NCBI GenBank assembly: GCA_950106755.1 | Contig: OX467090.1 | Coordinates: 11,345,489-11,409,488 of the forward strand | Direction of reading: 5' to 3' | Length of the DNA stretch: 64,000 bases | Origin: Climacium dendroides | Lineage: Eukaryota; Streptophyta; Bryopsida; Hypnales; Climaciaceae | Part shown: positions 11,139-21,985 of the stretch, piece by piece | Position numbering within the stretch: position 1 is the first letter of the stretch | Layout: each line of letters begins with the position of its first letter | Made by a program: the position numbers and the translations under genes | Notes under the pieces: model-generated | Seen by the model: the letters and a program-made list of their open reading frames with translations, nothing else | Told to the model about the DNA's origin: nothing | The model's database searches: none

Positions 11139-11540
11139 TAAGGTAGCAGACCCATTTTTAACCACTTAAGTAATTAGGCATATTTGGAGTGCAGGTTTTG
11201 TGAGTGGAATTTTTCCCATGTACAGAAATAGAGTTTGGAAGGATTGTATATTTTTTCAGAATTTCATTACACAAAATATAGTTGTTATGAATTTTTTAGT
11301 GAACAATTTTCTTTGACCTGTAATGGTGATGTAGACCTTTCTATTTCTAACCATAGGGTTGGTTGCAATATTGACCAAGGGTTGGTTGCAATATTGATAG
11401 CCTTACAACCAATCATGATGCTCCACAACTGCTCCTCTAACTACACTACAACTTCACAAGAAGAAAGCACAACTTCATGGAAAGAAAGCAACCTATAGAT
11501 TGGAAATGGAGCGATGGTTGGAAATGGGTTCATTACTATA
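11139..11540 (+). mobile_element. MITE family C, copy 2 (uninterrupted)
   Basis: It begins TAAGGTAGCAGACCCATTTT and ends with the complement of TATAGTAATGAACCCATTTC. The body is the reverse complement of 5313-6365 without the D and A insertions, so it supplies the empty sites for both. It contains a small internal duplication (GGTTGGTTGCAATATTGA, twice near 11360-11400). The frame at 11235-11498 is not a gene. Confidence 0.8.
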
Positions 11541-11769
11541 CACAACCAATTGGAAGAGTAATTCCAAAGGGAGGCTAACTGCTGTTAATTTGTTATCCAT
11601 GTTGTTTTTAATTAAATTGTTGCTTGTTCAACAAAGGATATTGAACTACCATTTCGCCTCTCAAATGGCACCATCTAAAGTAACTACACCTTCAATCACA
11701 CGCTTTCTAAAATCACATAGATTAGACTCTTGTGTACTATGTACTTCCACTATTCATAAGAGTCTATAG
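11541..11769. other. Intergenic spacer
   Basis: An open frame at 11500-11769 spans the edge of MITE C and this spacer. It has no recognisable motif and I regard it as accidental. Confidence 0.45.
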
Positions 11770-11966
11770 TTGGTTACCTTGAACCCTATTTTCAGCACTT
11801 TTAAAAAGTTTGTAGTTTTTTCATATGGTGTCCAAAAATGCCTTCTTAGAGAAATCTAGAATCCCCTTTTGGAGTTCAACAAGATCCCACTCAAAAAAAT
11901 TCAACATAATAATGGCAACCATGCTCAATTGCTTATTTGTGCAATTTTAGGTGTAGTTACCTTGCA
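11770..11966. repeat. Dispersed repeat M, copy 1
   Basis: It shares with 61257-61445 the order TTGAA-A-TTT, GTTTTTTCATA-GGTGTCCAAAAATG, AGAGAAATCTAGAATCCC, CAACAAGA-CCCAC, ATTGCTTATTTG and a right edge TTTTAGGTGTAGTTACCTT. The right edge reads AAGGTAA-ACACC on the other strand, resembling the MITE ends of this window. A left end was not found. Confidence 0.5.
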
Positions 11967-13447
11967 ATAAAAAGAAACATGGCTTACTAAGCTTAGTTAG
12001 CAAGAGACTTTTTGAAAACAATGTGTACCATTTCCGGTTTAATATCATTTGATATGAGATTGTTTATAGGTCAAACATAACATTGAAAAAATGGTATGCT
12101 TCACACCGCCCTCCCCTCCCTCCCTCATCATCAATGTCATACTTCTTGCACTTGCAAATTAATTGTACCATCAATTATCCAAAGAAAATCTTCACAGAGC
12201 CAGTGAAAGGGTGACGACTCGGAGGGTGTCCAGATCCCATCCAAGATCTGCTTCTCACACAACTTATCTTATCACCCACAAACTTCTCAAGTGATGGGGG
12301 TGGAGGTACCTCACCTGACCTGTGTGTGTGGCAGGAACTCTCCAGCAGACCACTGCATCATAGATAATGAGTGTTACTGAAACCACATTAAGTGATTTAA
12401 GGTTGGAGGCAAGGAAATGGTCCAAAAATTGTAGAGTCCATTATTGGAAGCAGGCCATCAATGGGGGTGTTGTGTAACTCTATGCAGCCTCCACCACTTT
12501 TAAGTTGTCCGCGAGGCAACGATAAGAACTCTCGCGGGTAGTTTTCGAGGTTTGTTAAAAGCTGCACAACAATGGAGAGAGAGAGAGAGTACATGAAAGA
12601 ACTTACTTTGTCTATATTGTCTTTTACTATCTTAGATATACCTAAATATGATTACATAACCAAATGTGTTATGTAGGATAACATTATTAACCCAGTAATG
12701 CCGTGCCTATGACCATGGGTCCACAACTTCCTTGCCTGGCACTTAGTTTGTGACTATTTTCGACTTGGAAATGTTTGAAATTTTTTACATTTATTTTTCA
12801 GAGATGAAGGCACATGTCTTCTTAATCTTAAAAAAAAATTTAGATTTTTTTAACGAAATTTGATTTTTATAAGAATTTTTGAAGAAAAAGTGAATAGAAA
12901 ATCATATCAAATTGAAATTTATTTCAAAAAATCTGAAAATTTCACCATGGGTGTACATTTTAGTGACAAACATCATGGTGTAAACTCAAGTATAGTGTAC
13001 ATCTATAATTAGAATATAGAGAACATCAAAATTACTTTCAAAGTTCAAATCCCAATAAAATATTCAATATTGCGAATTCTTCTAAAATTCCAATTGGAGT
13101 AGATACTAGAGTAGGTGCACTTCATTTCTTCAGTTGGGCTCAAATTCAAAAATCATCATTTTCAAGGAGAAAATTTGGATTTAGAGAAAGGGACAAAATA
13201 CACTAAAATGGCAAATTTTGCCATCCGTTTTTTTTCCTTCTTTCTCATTCACCTGAAGACAAACATTGTCATGATTGCAAAGTAAAGTGGATATTATTCC
13301 CAACCCAAAATACAAGGTGCACAAACTAAAAGCGGATGAAAAAATCCATTCTGGAGCTCTCCAACTCAATTTCTATTCATCTGAATGCCACTGAATGGCG
13401 CCGGCGGCGTTACTGGGTTAAGGCTATATTATTGTTGTCCTAAAGGT
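11967..13447. other. Intergenic, no gene recognised
   Basis: It includes a C-rich tract (CCGCCCTCCCCTCCCTCCCT near 12107-12125) and a GA microsatellite (12571-12588). 12180-12600 is less AT-rich and lacks repeats, but the minus frame 12397-12594 shows no known motif. 12780-13150 is AT-rich. Confidence 0.5.
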
Positions 13448-14008
13448 GTAGAAGGAACGAACTTGTAATTCATGACAACCTCTAATAAGCCCTCAACTCT
13501 TAGATATTACCTAATTAGAATTGTTCAACCTTTGAAGATTTTAGCTTAAACTAAACACAACTTGGACATAAGCCTAAGTGTAGAAGGAACAAACTTATAA
13601 TTCATGACAACCTCTAAAAAGCCTTCAACTCTTGATTTAGGATGGATATTACCTGATTAGAACCATTCAACCTTTGAAGATTTTAGCTTAAATTAAACAC
13701 AGCTTGGATATAAGCCTAAGTGTAGAAGGAATGAACTTGTAATTCATGACAACCTCTAAAAAGCCCTCAACTCTTAATCAAGGATAGATATCATCTAATT
13801 GGAACCGTTCAACCCTCAAAGATTTTAGCTTAAATTGAACACAACTTGGACATAAGCCTAAGCATAGAAGGAACAAACTTGTAATTTATGACAACCTCTA
13901 AAAAGCCCTCAACTCTTGATCTAGGATAGATATTACCTGATTAGAACCATTCAACCCTCGAAGATTCTAACTTAAACTGAACATGGCTTGGACATAAACC
14001 TAGGGTAG
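13448..14008. repeat. Four-copy minisatellite, unit about 142 bp
   Basis: Units start near 13448, 13580, 13722 and 13864; the first is about 10 bp shorter. Each carries TAGAAGGAACAAACTTGTAA, TTCATGACAACCTCTAAAAA, GCCCTCAACTCTTGAT, GATATTACCTGATTAGAACC, GAAGATTTTAGCTTAAA and CTTGGACATAAGCCTAAG. Units are highly similar, so the expansion is fairly recent. No coding frame is conserved across them. Confidence 0.9.
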
Positions 14009-14024
14009 ATTTTGTGTATGCTTG

Positions 14025-14122
14025 TGTTTAACATTTTGAAAATTCATAGTTTTTTCATTGGGTATTAAAAAAACACATTTTGAAAATTCATAGTTTTTTC
14101 ATCAGGTATACAAAAAACACAT
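14025..14122. repeat. Two-copy tandem repeat, period about 47 bp
   Basis: ACATTTTGAAAATTCATAG, TTTTTTCAT and a GGTAT-AAAAAAACACA segment occur twice head to tail directly after the 142-bp minisatellite. Confidence 0.75.
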
Positions 14123-14963
14123 GTTGAGATGCATTGATGTGATCTTTCCATTTGCCAAAGAGGTCAACAAATTTTAAGGAAGTCTGGTAATAATAATAAC
14201 TCTGGTTAGTTAGTTAATGCAACGCTATTAGGTCAATACATACCTACCTTCCACTTCAATCTTCATGGAGGTTCACTATCATAGTCCCTCTGATTCCCTG
14301 TGCTGTGAGTGGAAAAAATAATTACATGTAAACGGCAATTTTAATTTCTTCAATCAGTGGTCACAAATGATGCAAGTTCTGTACACGACAAGGGAATGTC
14401 ACATCTTACAACGATTTGCTTGCAAACCAACTGCCAAGTCACCTCACATGCTTCAGTACAAAATCCGGTATTAAAGAAAAAGGGTGGGGTCCTTATCCCC
14501 AAGCACACAACTAATACAAAAAAATGATCACATAAGACTACATGAAAGAGACAACTTGAAGCTACAAAGTATCATGAGGCTTCAGATGTTCACATTACCT
14601 GTTGTTGGTTGATATTATTTATCTCCCCACGAGGTGGGAGTTAGTGAGCTGGTTTTTCCTTCCAATTGTTGAAAACCTGCTCGACGAGGTGGTCAGTCTT
14701 CTAGAATCAACGGTTAATTAAACACGGCCCCCCTTTTTTTCTCTTAAAACTGGTCACTGAGGACTCTTTTCCTATAAGCTCTCCAACCAATTTTCCACCA
14801 TTTGAACCTCAACGATTTCACAAGTATCAGCAAATTTTGTTGAAGGTGAGAATCTCAACAACAATTCACAGAATCTCAACAAGATCAGACAATGATCGGT
14901 TAGTCTCTCGCCTGATCAATGATGCGTGGAATCCACTATTACTAGCGTTTCAGTTGATCTACT
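14123..14963. other. Non-repetitive sequence downstream of the PORR gene, unassigned
   Basis: Composition becomes more balanced from about 14300. No open frame with a recognisable domain lies on either strand. It could hold untranslated or regulatory sequence of a neighbouring transcript, but nothing decides this. Confidence 0.4.
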
Positions 14964-15178
14964 GTAAACTTAACTGTGTCAATTTTTTCCACTTGATCTG
15001 CGAATAACAGCAAGCTTTGCGTTGAATTCCAAACGGAAAAATCTGCCCATCACCAAGATCAATAGCGTTTTGGTATCTACTGTAAACTGTGTCAATTTTC
15101 CACTTGATCTGCGAATAATAGCAAGCTTTGTGTTGAAATCCAAATGGAAAAATCTGCCCATCACGAAGTTCAATGCTA
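14964..15178. repeat. Two-copy tandem duplication, period about 105 bp
   Basis: TACTGTAAACT, GTGTCAATTTT, CCACTTGATCTGCGAATAA, AGCAAGCTTTG, GTTGAA-TCCAAA, GGAAAAATCTGCCCATCAC and AAG-TCAAT occur twice in tandem. The short open frames seen on both strands here simply read the duplication. Confidence 0.85.
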
Positions 15179-17548
15179 TAAGCTATGCCGCACTTGTCTA
15201 CACGTGAAGTGCTAGAGCTTTGAAAGTGCCAACGCCTACTAAAGGCGAACGGAGCTAGCTTAGATTATTGGCACAGACAATACGTACTACACGAACACAC
15301 GGCCAGGGTGGCTTACTCGCTGGCTATTCAATGACTAGCCACAACTAGTGCTGAATAACACCATTTGTGACTTCCAGGGAGGCACCCCATGTCAGGGAAT
15401 TCATGGTGCATCAGTGACTATTCTTCACGCCCAAGAAAAAGTCAATTCGGAGGACTGCTCATCAACTGTTTGACAAGAATTTGCAAGGAGAGGGCAATTG
15501 TCAAGAAACTAGGATGTAGATGAGTTTATCACCCAATCGCACAGTTCCACCAGTCCAGTTCCACCAGTCCTGGTGTCACGGCACGGAGCTGTGAAAAGGA
15601 CAACGGAGTAAAGAAAATGGCTTTATTGCTACATTATTCAGGAAAGCTTTAAGGTTCACTTGCACTCAATGGTAGAGGCGGTGTTGGTCAAGGATCGCAT
15701 ATGCACTGGGATTGCATATGCACTTGAGTCAAATGAACCCAACAAAAATAAATACTAGAAAGTGAAACTATTTGAGAAAAGTTACGACACTAGGGGAATC
15801 CTGTCTTGCTCGAACCGGGCTCGAATTGGTCACTAATGAATGACAGTTCCAGCAAAGTTGACTGGATTCCGTAGCTGGAACAAGCCATGGTTTCCGCAAG
15901 TGTTAACAGTTCATAAACTTTTCTGCAAATCGAAGATTGTGGATGTATCTTAAAGAATTTAAACCAACTACACCAAATTTAGACAACTATAATTAAATTT
16001 TGTTTCTGGTGAATCATTCAATATTTAAAAGCTTCTAAATCAATCTATATCACCTGTATTTCAAGTTTGACCAAAGTGATCATTTCTAATTGTTATGTCT
16101 CCCATGTTTGAAATAAACTTAACAAAGTGGTGGGTGAAGGTCAAGAATTAGAACACAGCAAAGTTTTGGAGGTTAAAAAGTCAGGAGCTTTAATTAGAGG
16201 TTTATACTTCTGCTTACGCCGCTCTTAACATCGAGTGCAAAATTGTGAGGTTCAAGTTACCTTTTGCTGGAGCATGCTTGATTGCAAAATGAGGAAAGCT
16301 CAGCAAGTTCATGAATGAATCTCCTGCCGATCCTCCTGCCGCAGCGAACTTTCCAGCTGTGGCGAGGGTGAATTCTTCGTTGTATACCCTGGCCATTACT
16401 GATAACCTGCTAGACCCAACCAACTCAATACACCAACACCAACCAGATGCCGTCTGAAACTCTCGAAGAGACTCAACTCTTCATGAGTGCAAGTGCTACA
16501 TTGAGTGACCTGACAAGCACATGCACAATGTCGGAGGCTCTCTGTGTTGACAAAGTATTCGTTAATGCAAGACATAGAGTGAAGCCGCACCAGTAATACT
16601 CATGAAAAGGGAATATTCAACAAGACTACCGGCAATCAATTTGGCATTTCCTCGCCTACTTGAGCCCCTGCCACACAAACTTCTGAGAAATCCAACTTAA
16701 CATGGAAAAGTTAGTATAAATGATACCACATCAGAACTGTAGGACGGCGACCAGACTAGGGTAAACTCGAATTGAGAAAAGGAAACAGACAATAGATGCC
16801 TGACGAGAAGATTAAATATCAGCCTAAATCTGACCACTAAAGCCCACCAAGACCTACACAAACCAATGAACGGATGTTTCGATAAGACGATAAAGGGTCG
16901 TAGAGATTGGATGTTCTATATGGACCTTACATGACCTTCCAGAATCTTTCTTCCAAGTGTTAATGCAGCGGAAACAATTAAGGACAAAAGTACCTTGAAT
17001 CGCATGTATCGATGCCAGCCTTCCCAGACAGCGAAATCTTGTCGAATCTTTCCTCAACAGCTTCAAACCACTAATGCTGTAAAGCATGTGATGACCTCAG
17101 CCACGTAACTGATACTACTGATTCATCATGAAAGATGAAGAAACAACTGCCTTCATCTCTCCGAATCACAATGTTGAGCCACTTGGGACTATAATGTTAG
17201 TGGTACCGTTGAGCAATCTGTTCCTATGGTTATGGTGGCCTCCGCCATATCAAGGTGCACATGAATAACATGGTCAGTACCAAATACTACGACCATTCAC
17301 AGTCAAATCCCGTTCATACAAAAACCAAAACTTCGCACCTGAACTTACACTCTACACACAGATGCTGGACAGCGCTACGCAAGAATTGGTAGCCTCATTG
17401 CTACAAATATACCCAGAATCGAGCTGAAAAATAGGCAAGAAGAGTAATGATGCGCAGAGGACAATCTGGTTTAGGGAAGAGAATGAACTTGATTTGACAG
17501 ACCTACAGTAGGGATCATAAACAGTCAAATTGCCTATTCACAGTCCTG
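15179..17548. other. Low-repeat region 3' of the PORR gene, no CDS assigned
   Basis: This 2.4-kb stretch has a more even base composition than the AT-rich intergenic DNA and contains none of the window's repeat families. Minus-strand frames at 16214-16423 and 16396-16590 carry no recognisable motif. It could be a long or spliced 3' untranslated region of the PORR gene, a noncoding transcript, or conserved flank. Transcript data would be needed to choose. Confidence 0.4.
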
Positions 17549-20031
17549 CTACCTCAATAAATCTTCTCTTTGTCTATCTAGCAACTTCGTAAACTTCTCC
17601 CTAATTAAAACTAATGGACTTTTCTTGACAAGTTCACCAGTACTGTAAGCAGACCGTAAGAACACTGTTTCCTGCCTACCGACTGATGAGACATAAAAAT
17701 ATTCTGGGTGTCTCAAAAGAAGATCTAACGGCTTCTTTGAGAAGCTGAATCCGGCCCTGAATTCAGTCATAGTGCTAAGCAGAAGACTCTTATGTAAGGT
17801 AAGACTGAGAAGCTCTTGCATTCCTGCAACTGCGTGTTTTTCAAACTTGATCTTGAGGGGTTCCAAATCTCTATAATCTGCATACGGTGACACAAACGGT
17901 GCCTCTCGGAATCGAGCTAGAACCTTCCTATGCCTCTTTGAGAGAACATAGCCTTTAGGTGTCCACATCTCCATCTGACTCATAGTTCCTGCAGCGCACT
18001 CAAACCACAATATTAGCTAAATGATGATGCGTAACAAAGACCGCAGATTCCAATGAGGTTTCAGGTTGTCCTGAGACTATGAAATCCACGAGTACGATTA
18101 AAAAGCTAGCGATCAACTAAAAATACAGACAGTTCCACGAAGCCCAAAGCCAGGAAATTATATGAACTATCAGAGTTATAAATCTACCTACAAGCCTTCA
18201 ATTTCACAAACAGCGCATGCCCAGAACCTATCGAAGTTGGAATAAAAAGAAACAGGAATACAGGACTCCAAACACACCCAAAAACTGGAAACCAATTTCT
18301 CAAGGTTAGTGAAATGAGTGAAACATCTGATTGCCTTTCCATCTAGATCATCTGAAAAGTGAAGCGAAAAGGACTGATTTCTGTCAATGCACATCTAACA
18401 ACATGTCTCCAACGTTGGGCTTTAAATCCTGCTCTCGGTTAGAAGGTTACTATTCAGTATAGCACTACTGTGCAGTCTCTGTTAAGAAAATAAACGAACA
18501 TTACATATTCGGGTATTTGGGACTGCCTTAATAGAGACATAGATTTTGTTTTCTAAATCTCCTTTACAATTCTTGAGCTGTAATTTCACAGATGAGCATT
18601 GCGACAGGATGAAAAGCATTCAAATCGATGCTGAATTAGAAACTGAAAATGTTGCAGAACTACCGGTAGAAGAGAGATATCTTTAAGATTTGGCTTATTT
18701 GTTAAAGTTTGGGTTTCATCCTCTATTTGACTCAAGCTTTCTCTTTTTGGTCAAAAAATGCATAAGGAAGCCCCAATAACTTTGCAAACTTTGATAATTA
18801 AATACACATTGTAAGGTTGTAATTAATCTAGTGGGGTATATTTTACTTTGTTTCTAAACAACTATATAAATTTAAACTAATGAACTCAACTTATTATCAG
18901 TTTCCACCCAATATATCTCAATACATCTCTCATTGAATACCTTCAACATTTAAAAGTTGAGTTTTTAGGGGTTCAATTAGTCTAGAAGGTCAGGATGTAC
19001 TCCACTAAATTATCAAATACACTTAATCGAGTAGATCAACGTAGAAACACAAGATAAAAAATATGGACGGACTTAAAGGATACACTCAATCCTCTTCAAT
19101 CCTATCAGCTGGGATCCAAACTTTTTCACTCTGAATGAGTGACCAAGTGTGCTACAGTCACAATACTGGTGTGGCGAGCATGCAGGATATTGGAGAATGT
19201 CATTTTAGTAAAGGTCATACTGAAGAGGTTTGAATGCCAGTTATCTCTAATTATTTTAACTAGAATGAGCACATACGAAACGTCAAAAAAAAAAAAAAGA
19301 TATACAGAGGAACAAGAATAAAGGACACTGAGAAAATTACCAGCTTGTCGTTGCCTGTCTTCAATCTCAGCATAGCTCACAGCCAATGCGGGATCCCATG
19401 ACCCGAGACTCACCCAGGCTGTGTAATCCCGCGTCGTTGAAACCTTAAAGAATTCTCCATAACGGCTCACGACATCACTGAGGTCGTTCGGCAAGCCAAG
19501 ATCCATCGCCAACAAGCCTAACCATTGGAGAGGGAGTCTCTTTTCACCAGACAGCATCAAGAGTTTGCGGAGGACACGCACCGAACGCTCTTCTTTCAAA
19601 CACTCCTCTTGTTGGAGAAGGGACTGAGCCTCCGGAGTCAAGCAAAGGAGGCGAGATCGAGTCCCATAATCAAGCACATTAAAGATGCCAGGATACTCCA
19701 GAGCAACTTCAGCCAAGCTTGGATGTCGAGTCGTAAGCTCTGACATGTCCATCACCTCCCCGGGGCGTTGAACCACGAGCTCCCGAACTTGCAGGACCAA
19801 TCGAAGCTGCTGCTGTTTTGCAGCAGTAGCATCGAATTCACTTTCCCTGTAACGAATAATTTCACGAACGTACTTTCCTCTGTACCGGGATACCGTCTTC
19901 GGCGACTCTTCCTCTGCCCCGTCCGGCCAAGCCTGCGTTCTCAAAGCTCGCAAATGCACAGCACGCGGATGACGAATCAACAACCTCCTCGCCACCGTAG
20001 CCGACATGATCACAACGTCACTACTTCCCAT
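17549..20031 (-). CDS. PORR-domain (WTF1/WTF9-like) organelle RNA-binding protein, two exons
   Basis: Exon 1 is 20031-19341 and exon 2 is 17988-17549 (TAG stop). The donor G|GTAATT and acceptor CTGCAG|GA join in frame through a split Gly codon (residue 231), giving 376 aa. Residues about 9-35 are Arg-rich and poor in acidic residues, as in an organelle transit peptide. Residues about 50-365 match the PORR domain: LRLVLQVRELVVQRPGEV (77-94), YPGIFNVL (113-120), LPLQWLGLLAMDLGLPNDL (166-184), FVSPYAD (262-268), EKHAVAGMQELLSLT (280-294), RHPEYFYVSSVGRQETVFLR (323-342) and the GELVKKSPL-REKF C-terminus (348-363). Family members bind RNA and help splice group II introns in chloroplasts (WTF1) or mitochondria (WTF9). 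The presequence leans mitochondrial, which is inference. An in-frame Met at residue 9 (20007) is an alternative start. The length is slightly short for the family but complete. Confidence 0.92.
17989..19340 (-). other. GT-AG intron of the PORR gene (1352 bp)
   Basis: The donor GTAATT on the minus strand (19340 downward) and the acceptor GCGCTGCAG (ending 17989) restore a continuous PORR domain. A T-rich patch and a branch-like GCTAAT lie about 30 bases upstream of the acceptor. The middle (about 18700-19030) is AT-rich and might be an old insertion; TAAGGAAGCCCCAATAAC at 18764 resembles a MITE left end but no right partner was found. A 13-base A tract lies near 19287-19299. Frames inside (18188-18394, both strands near 19139-19321) are not genes. 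Confidence 0.88.
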
Positions 20032-20035
20032 TCAT
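20021..20035 (-). promoter_or_regulatory. Upstream mini-ORF overlapping the PORR start
   Basis: An ATG four bases upstream of the chosen start codon opens a four-codon frame, ATGAATGGGAAGTAG, out of frame with the CDS. It would terminate inside the CDS start region, so ribosomes initiating here could restart at the in-frame Met at 20007. That Met directly precedes the Arg-rich presequence. It is visible in sequence; a regulatory effect is inference. Confidence 0.45.
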
Positions 20036-20233
20036 CGTTCGAGTGCTCCAAATTTCGAAATGCACCTCCACGATTTCCCTATCATAGGTCCTCTGATTGA
20101 TATAAAATCAAACCTAGAACTCAACTACTATAAAATCTTGAACCTGGAATCGACATCGCAAGGTAACAGCACCGCAGCCTCCTCGTGATATAATTACATT
20201 GATTTGCGCCCCGCAATCAATTCCTCTTGCACC

Positions 20234-20246
20234 AAACCCTAAACCC
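20234..20246 (+). promoter_or_regulatory. Double telo-box, copy 1
   Basis: AAACCCTAAACCC contains the AAACCCTA telo-box known from plant promoters of ribosomal, translation and organelle-biogenesis genes, where it is bound by Telobox/TRB and other factors. It lies about 205 bp upstream of the PORR start codon. Activity here is inferred from the motif only. Confidence 0.6.
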
Positions 20247-20445
20247 TGAGAACCGGGGAAACCAATCATTCAGTACTTCGATTGATTTCGCAACCGTTTC
20301 GAGATACAGCTCTATGATTCCCCTATATAATACTGCAACTTCGATTAGTATCAAATCAAACCAGGAATCCACATCGCAAGATTACAATAACACAGCCTCG
20401 TGAACAAATTACCTTGATTGTGCACCGCAATCTCGTTCTTCCGCC

Positions 20446-20458
20446 AAACCCTAAACCC
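20446..20458 (+). promoter_or_regulatory. Double telo-box, copy 2
   Basis: The same AAACCCTAAACCC motif, 212 bp upstream of the first copy, in the second unit of the triplicated region. It is duplicated together with its surroundings. Confidence 0.6.
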
Positions 20459-20940
20459 TGAGAGACCTAGGCAAACACTTAAGCAGCACCTCAATTGTTT
20501 TTGCGATTGTTTCGATTTGTAGATCTATGATTTCTTCCTATGTATTACACCTTCAATTGATATCAAACCACCCCAAAATTAATCTGCAGCCAAGAGTCCT
20601 CATTCCATCACTGCCATTTCGGAGAAACCCTGTGAGACGTGAAACTGGATCGGTTTCAGAGCATTACATCGCAATCTTGCGGCAAAATTACACGCTCACT
20701 GCTAATACAAAACTAAGTTTGTTGAAAAGGAAATCGAGTGTCACGAGCCGAAAATTGTGTCAATTGTGACGACTGAAGCTCCTCAAAACACTTCAGCAGC
20801 AGAAGCCCACGCTCTCAAAAATCAACAACGACCATAGCTGCAGTTTTGCTTGAACGAAACACCGTCTCTTTCAAATCTGCTGTTCATGACAGGCACAATG
20901 ACTGGGTTGCCCTGTTTGGCATTGTTGAAGTTTTCTAAAA

Positions 20941-21985
20941 AAATTGCACATAAAGACAAATGTGAGAAATGGGGAGAGTAAATTTTTCTTTTTAAATAAT
21001 TTTTAAAATTTACAAAGTATGCATTTGGTATGAATTTTAGAAGTGTATTTTCAACTTAGCCCAAAAGAGTCTTAGAAAATTCAAAAAAAAAGTATCCATA
21101 ATACTCATCTTAGTACTCACTTGAAGCAGTTAGAATATTTCTTCATATAGTTACAACATGAAGGTTCATAAAAAAAGTCACTTACTATGATGAATTCATA
21201 CTCAAAAATTAGAAGTTCCTATTGCAATCATTAATCACTCCGCCACTATCATTCAAGACATTGATTGTGGTCATTAATACAACCTAATGTAGTCTAAATC
21301 TTGTTTTTTGGAAAAAAAATCGTCATGAATTCATCCAAGATTTAGATGGGTCATTCCCTAAGTGCTTGTGATGGGTTGGTTTACCTTAATTAGTGTTTTG
21401 AGTGCATTATCAAAAAAAATCTTCATAATTAGGATTACAATAGAGGGTGGTAAAACGGACAAGATTTCAAAATGGTTCACATGTCCCTATAGGGTCATTT
21501 TAGGACATAAATGATCACCATCTACACATGTAAACCATTTTAGAACCATGTCCATTTCACCACCTTCTACCTCACAATTAGATAGAAATGGGACTTGATA
21601 TCAACCAAGAATTTGGTAGGGACTTTGTTTTGTAAATCTCAAGTTATATACTATATATTATTCAATAAGTTTCAAACTTGCCTTCCAAAGATAAAGTATT
21701 CCATCATTGTTAGTTGTTGAAAATTCAAAAATTATATAAAGAATGATGACTTATTTGACACATTGTCTAATTTAACTAACAACCTTCCACTTCAATCTAA
21801 CCATGATTATAATCTGTTTCCAAAACTACTTCCTAAAAATTCTTGTTTAAAATGTACAACCTTTATTTACAAGGGTCTAGGATTGATTTTAGGCACTTCA
21901 ACACTTCATAATTAATTCATACGATTTTCAAAAAATGAATCCCAAAAAGAATTTAGAATCCCATTTCAACTCCCAACAAAATCCA
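20941..21985. other. AT-rich intergenic DNA
   Basis: No gene was recognised. 21890-22010 has loose similarity to dispersed repeat M (AATTTAGAATCCCATTTCAACTCCCAACAAAATCC). It contains a CACATGTCCC-region with partial inverted symmetry near 21420-21560 (ACCATTTTAGAACC against a GGTTCACATG-type block). Confidence 0.45.

Larger units (their letters stand above)
20040..20600. repeat. Triplicated upstream unit, period about 212 bp
   Basis: Three degenerate head-to-tail units: one near 20040-20265, one near 20266-20475 and a partial one from about 20476. Recurrent blocks are TCTATGATT-CC-TAT, GATATAAAATCAAACC, GGAATC-ACATCGCAAG, CAGCCTC-TCGTGA, ACCGCAATC and CCAAACCCTAAACCCTGAGA. The two telo-box blocks are exactly 212 bases apart. 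The repeats are moderately diverged, so the duplication is not recent. Confidence 0.8.
20036..20940 (-). promoter_or_regulatory. 5' leader and promoter region of the PORR gene
   Basis: The roughly 900 bp upstream of the start has a more even composition and holds the triplicated unit and two double telo-boxes listed separately. It ends at a sharp change to AT-rich DNA near 20935. The transcription start cannot be fixed from sequence; it may lie within the repeats or near 20900. The plus-strand frames at 19768-20769 are shadows of this gene and its leader. Confidence 0.55.

Noticed and set aside
13448..14008. CRISPR-like array
   Set aside because: Units are about 142 bp with no alternating unique spacers; it is a minisatellite in a plant genome.
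16214..16590. Coding exons of a second minus-strand gene
   Set aside because: Two overlapping frames without domain similarity or convincing splice junctions; left as unassigned flank.
20234..20458. Interstitial telomeric repeat
   Set aside because: Only AAACCCTAAACCC double motifs, not a TTTAGGG array; telo-box in a duplicated promoter is the simpler reading.
19139..20769. Plus-strand frames opposite the PORR exon 1 and leader
   Set aside because: Shadows of the minus-strand coding exon and repeated leader; the PORR match is on the minus strand.
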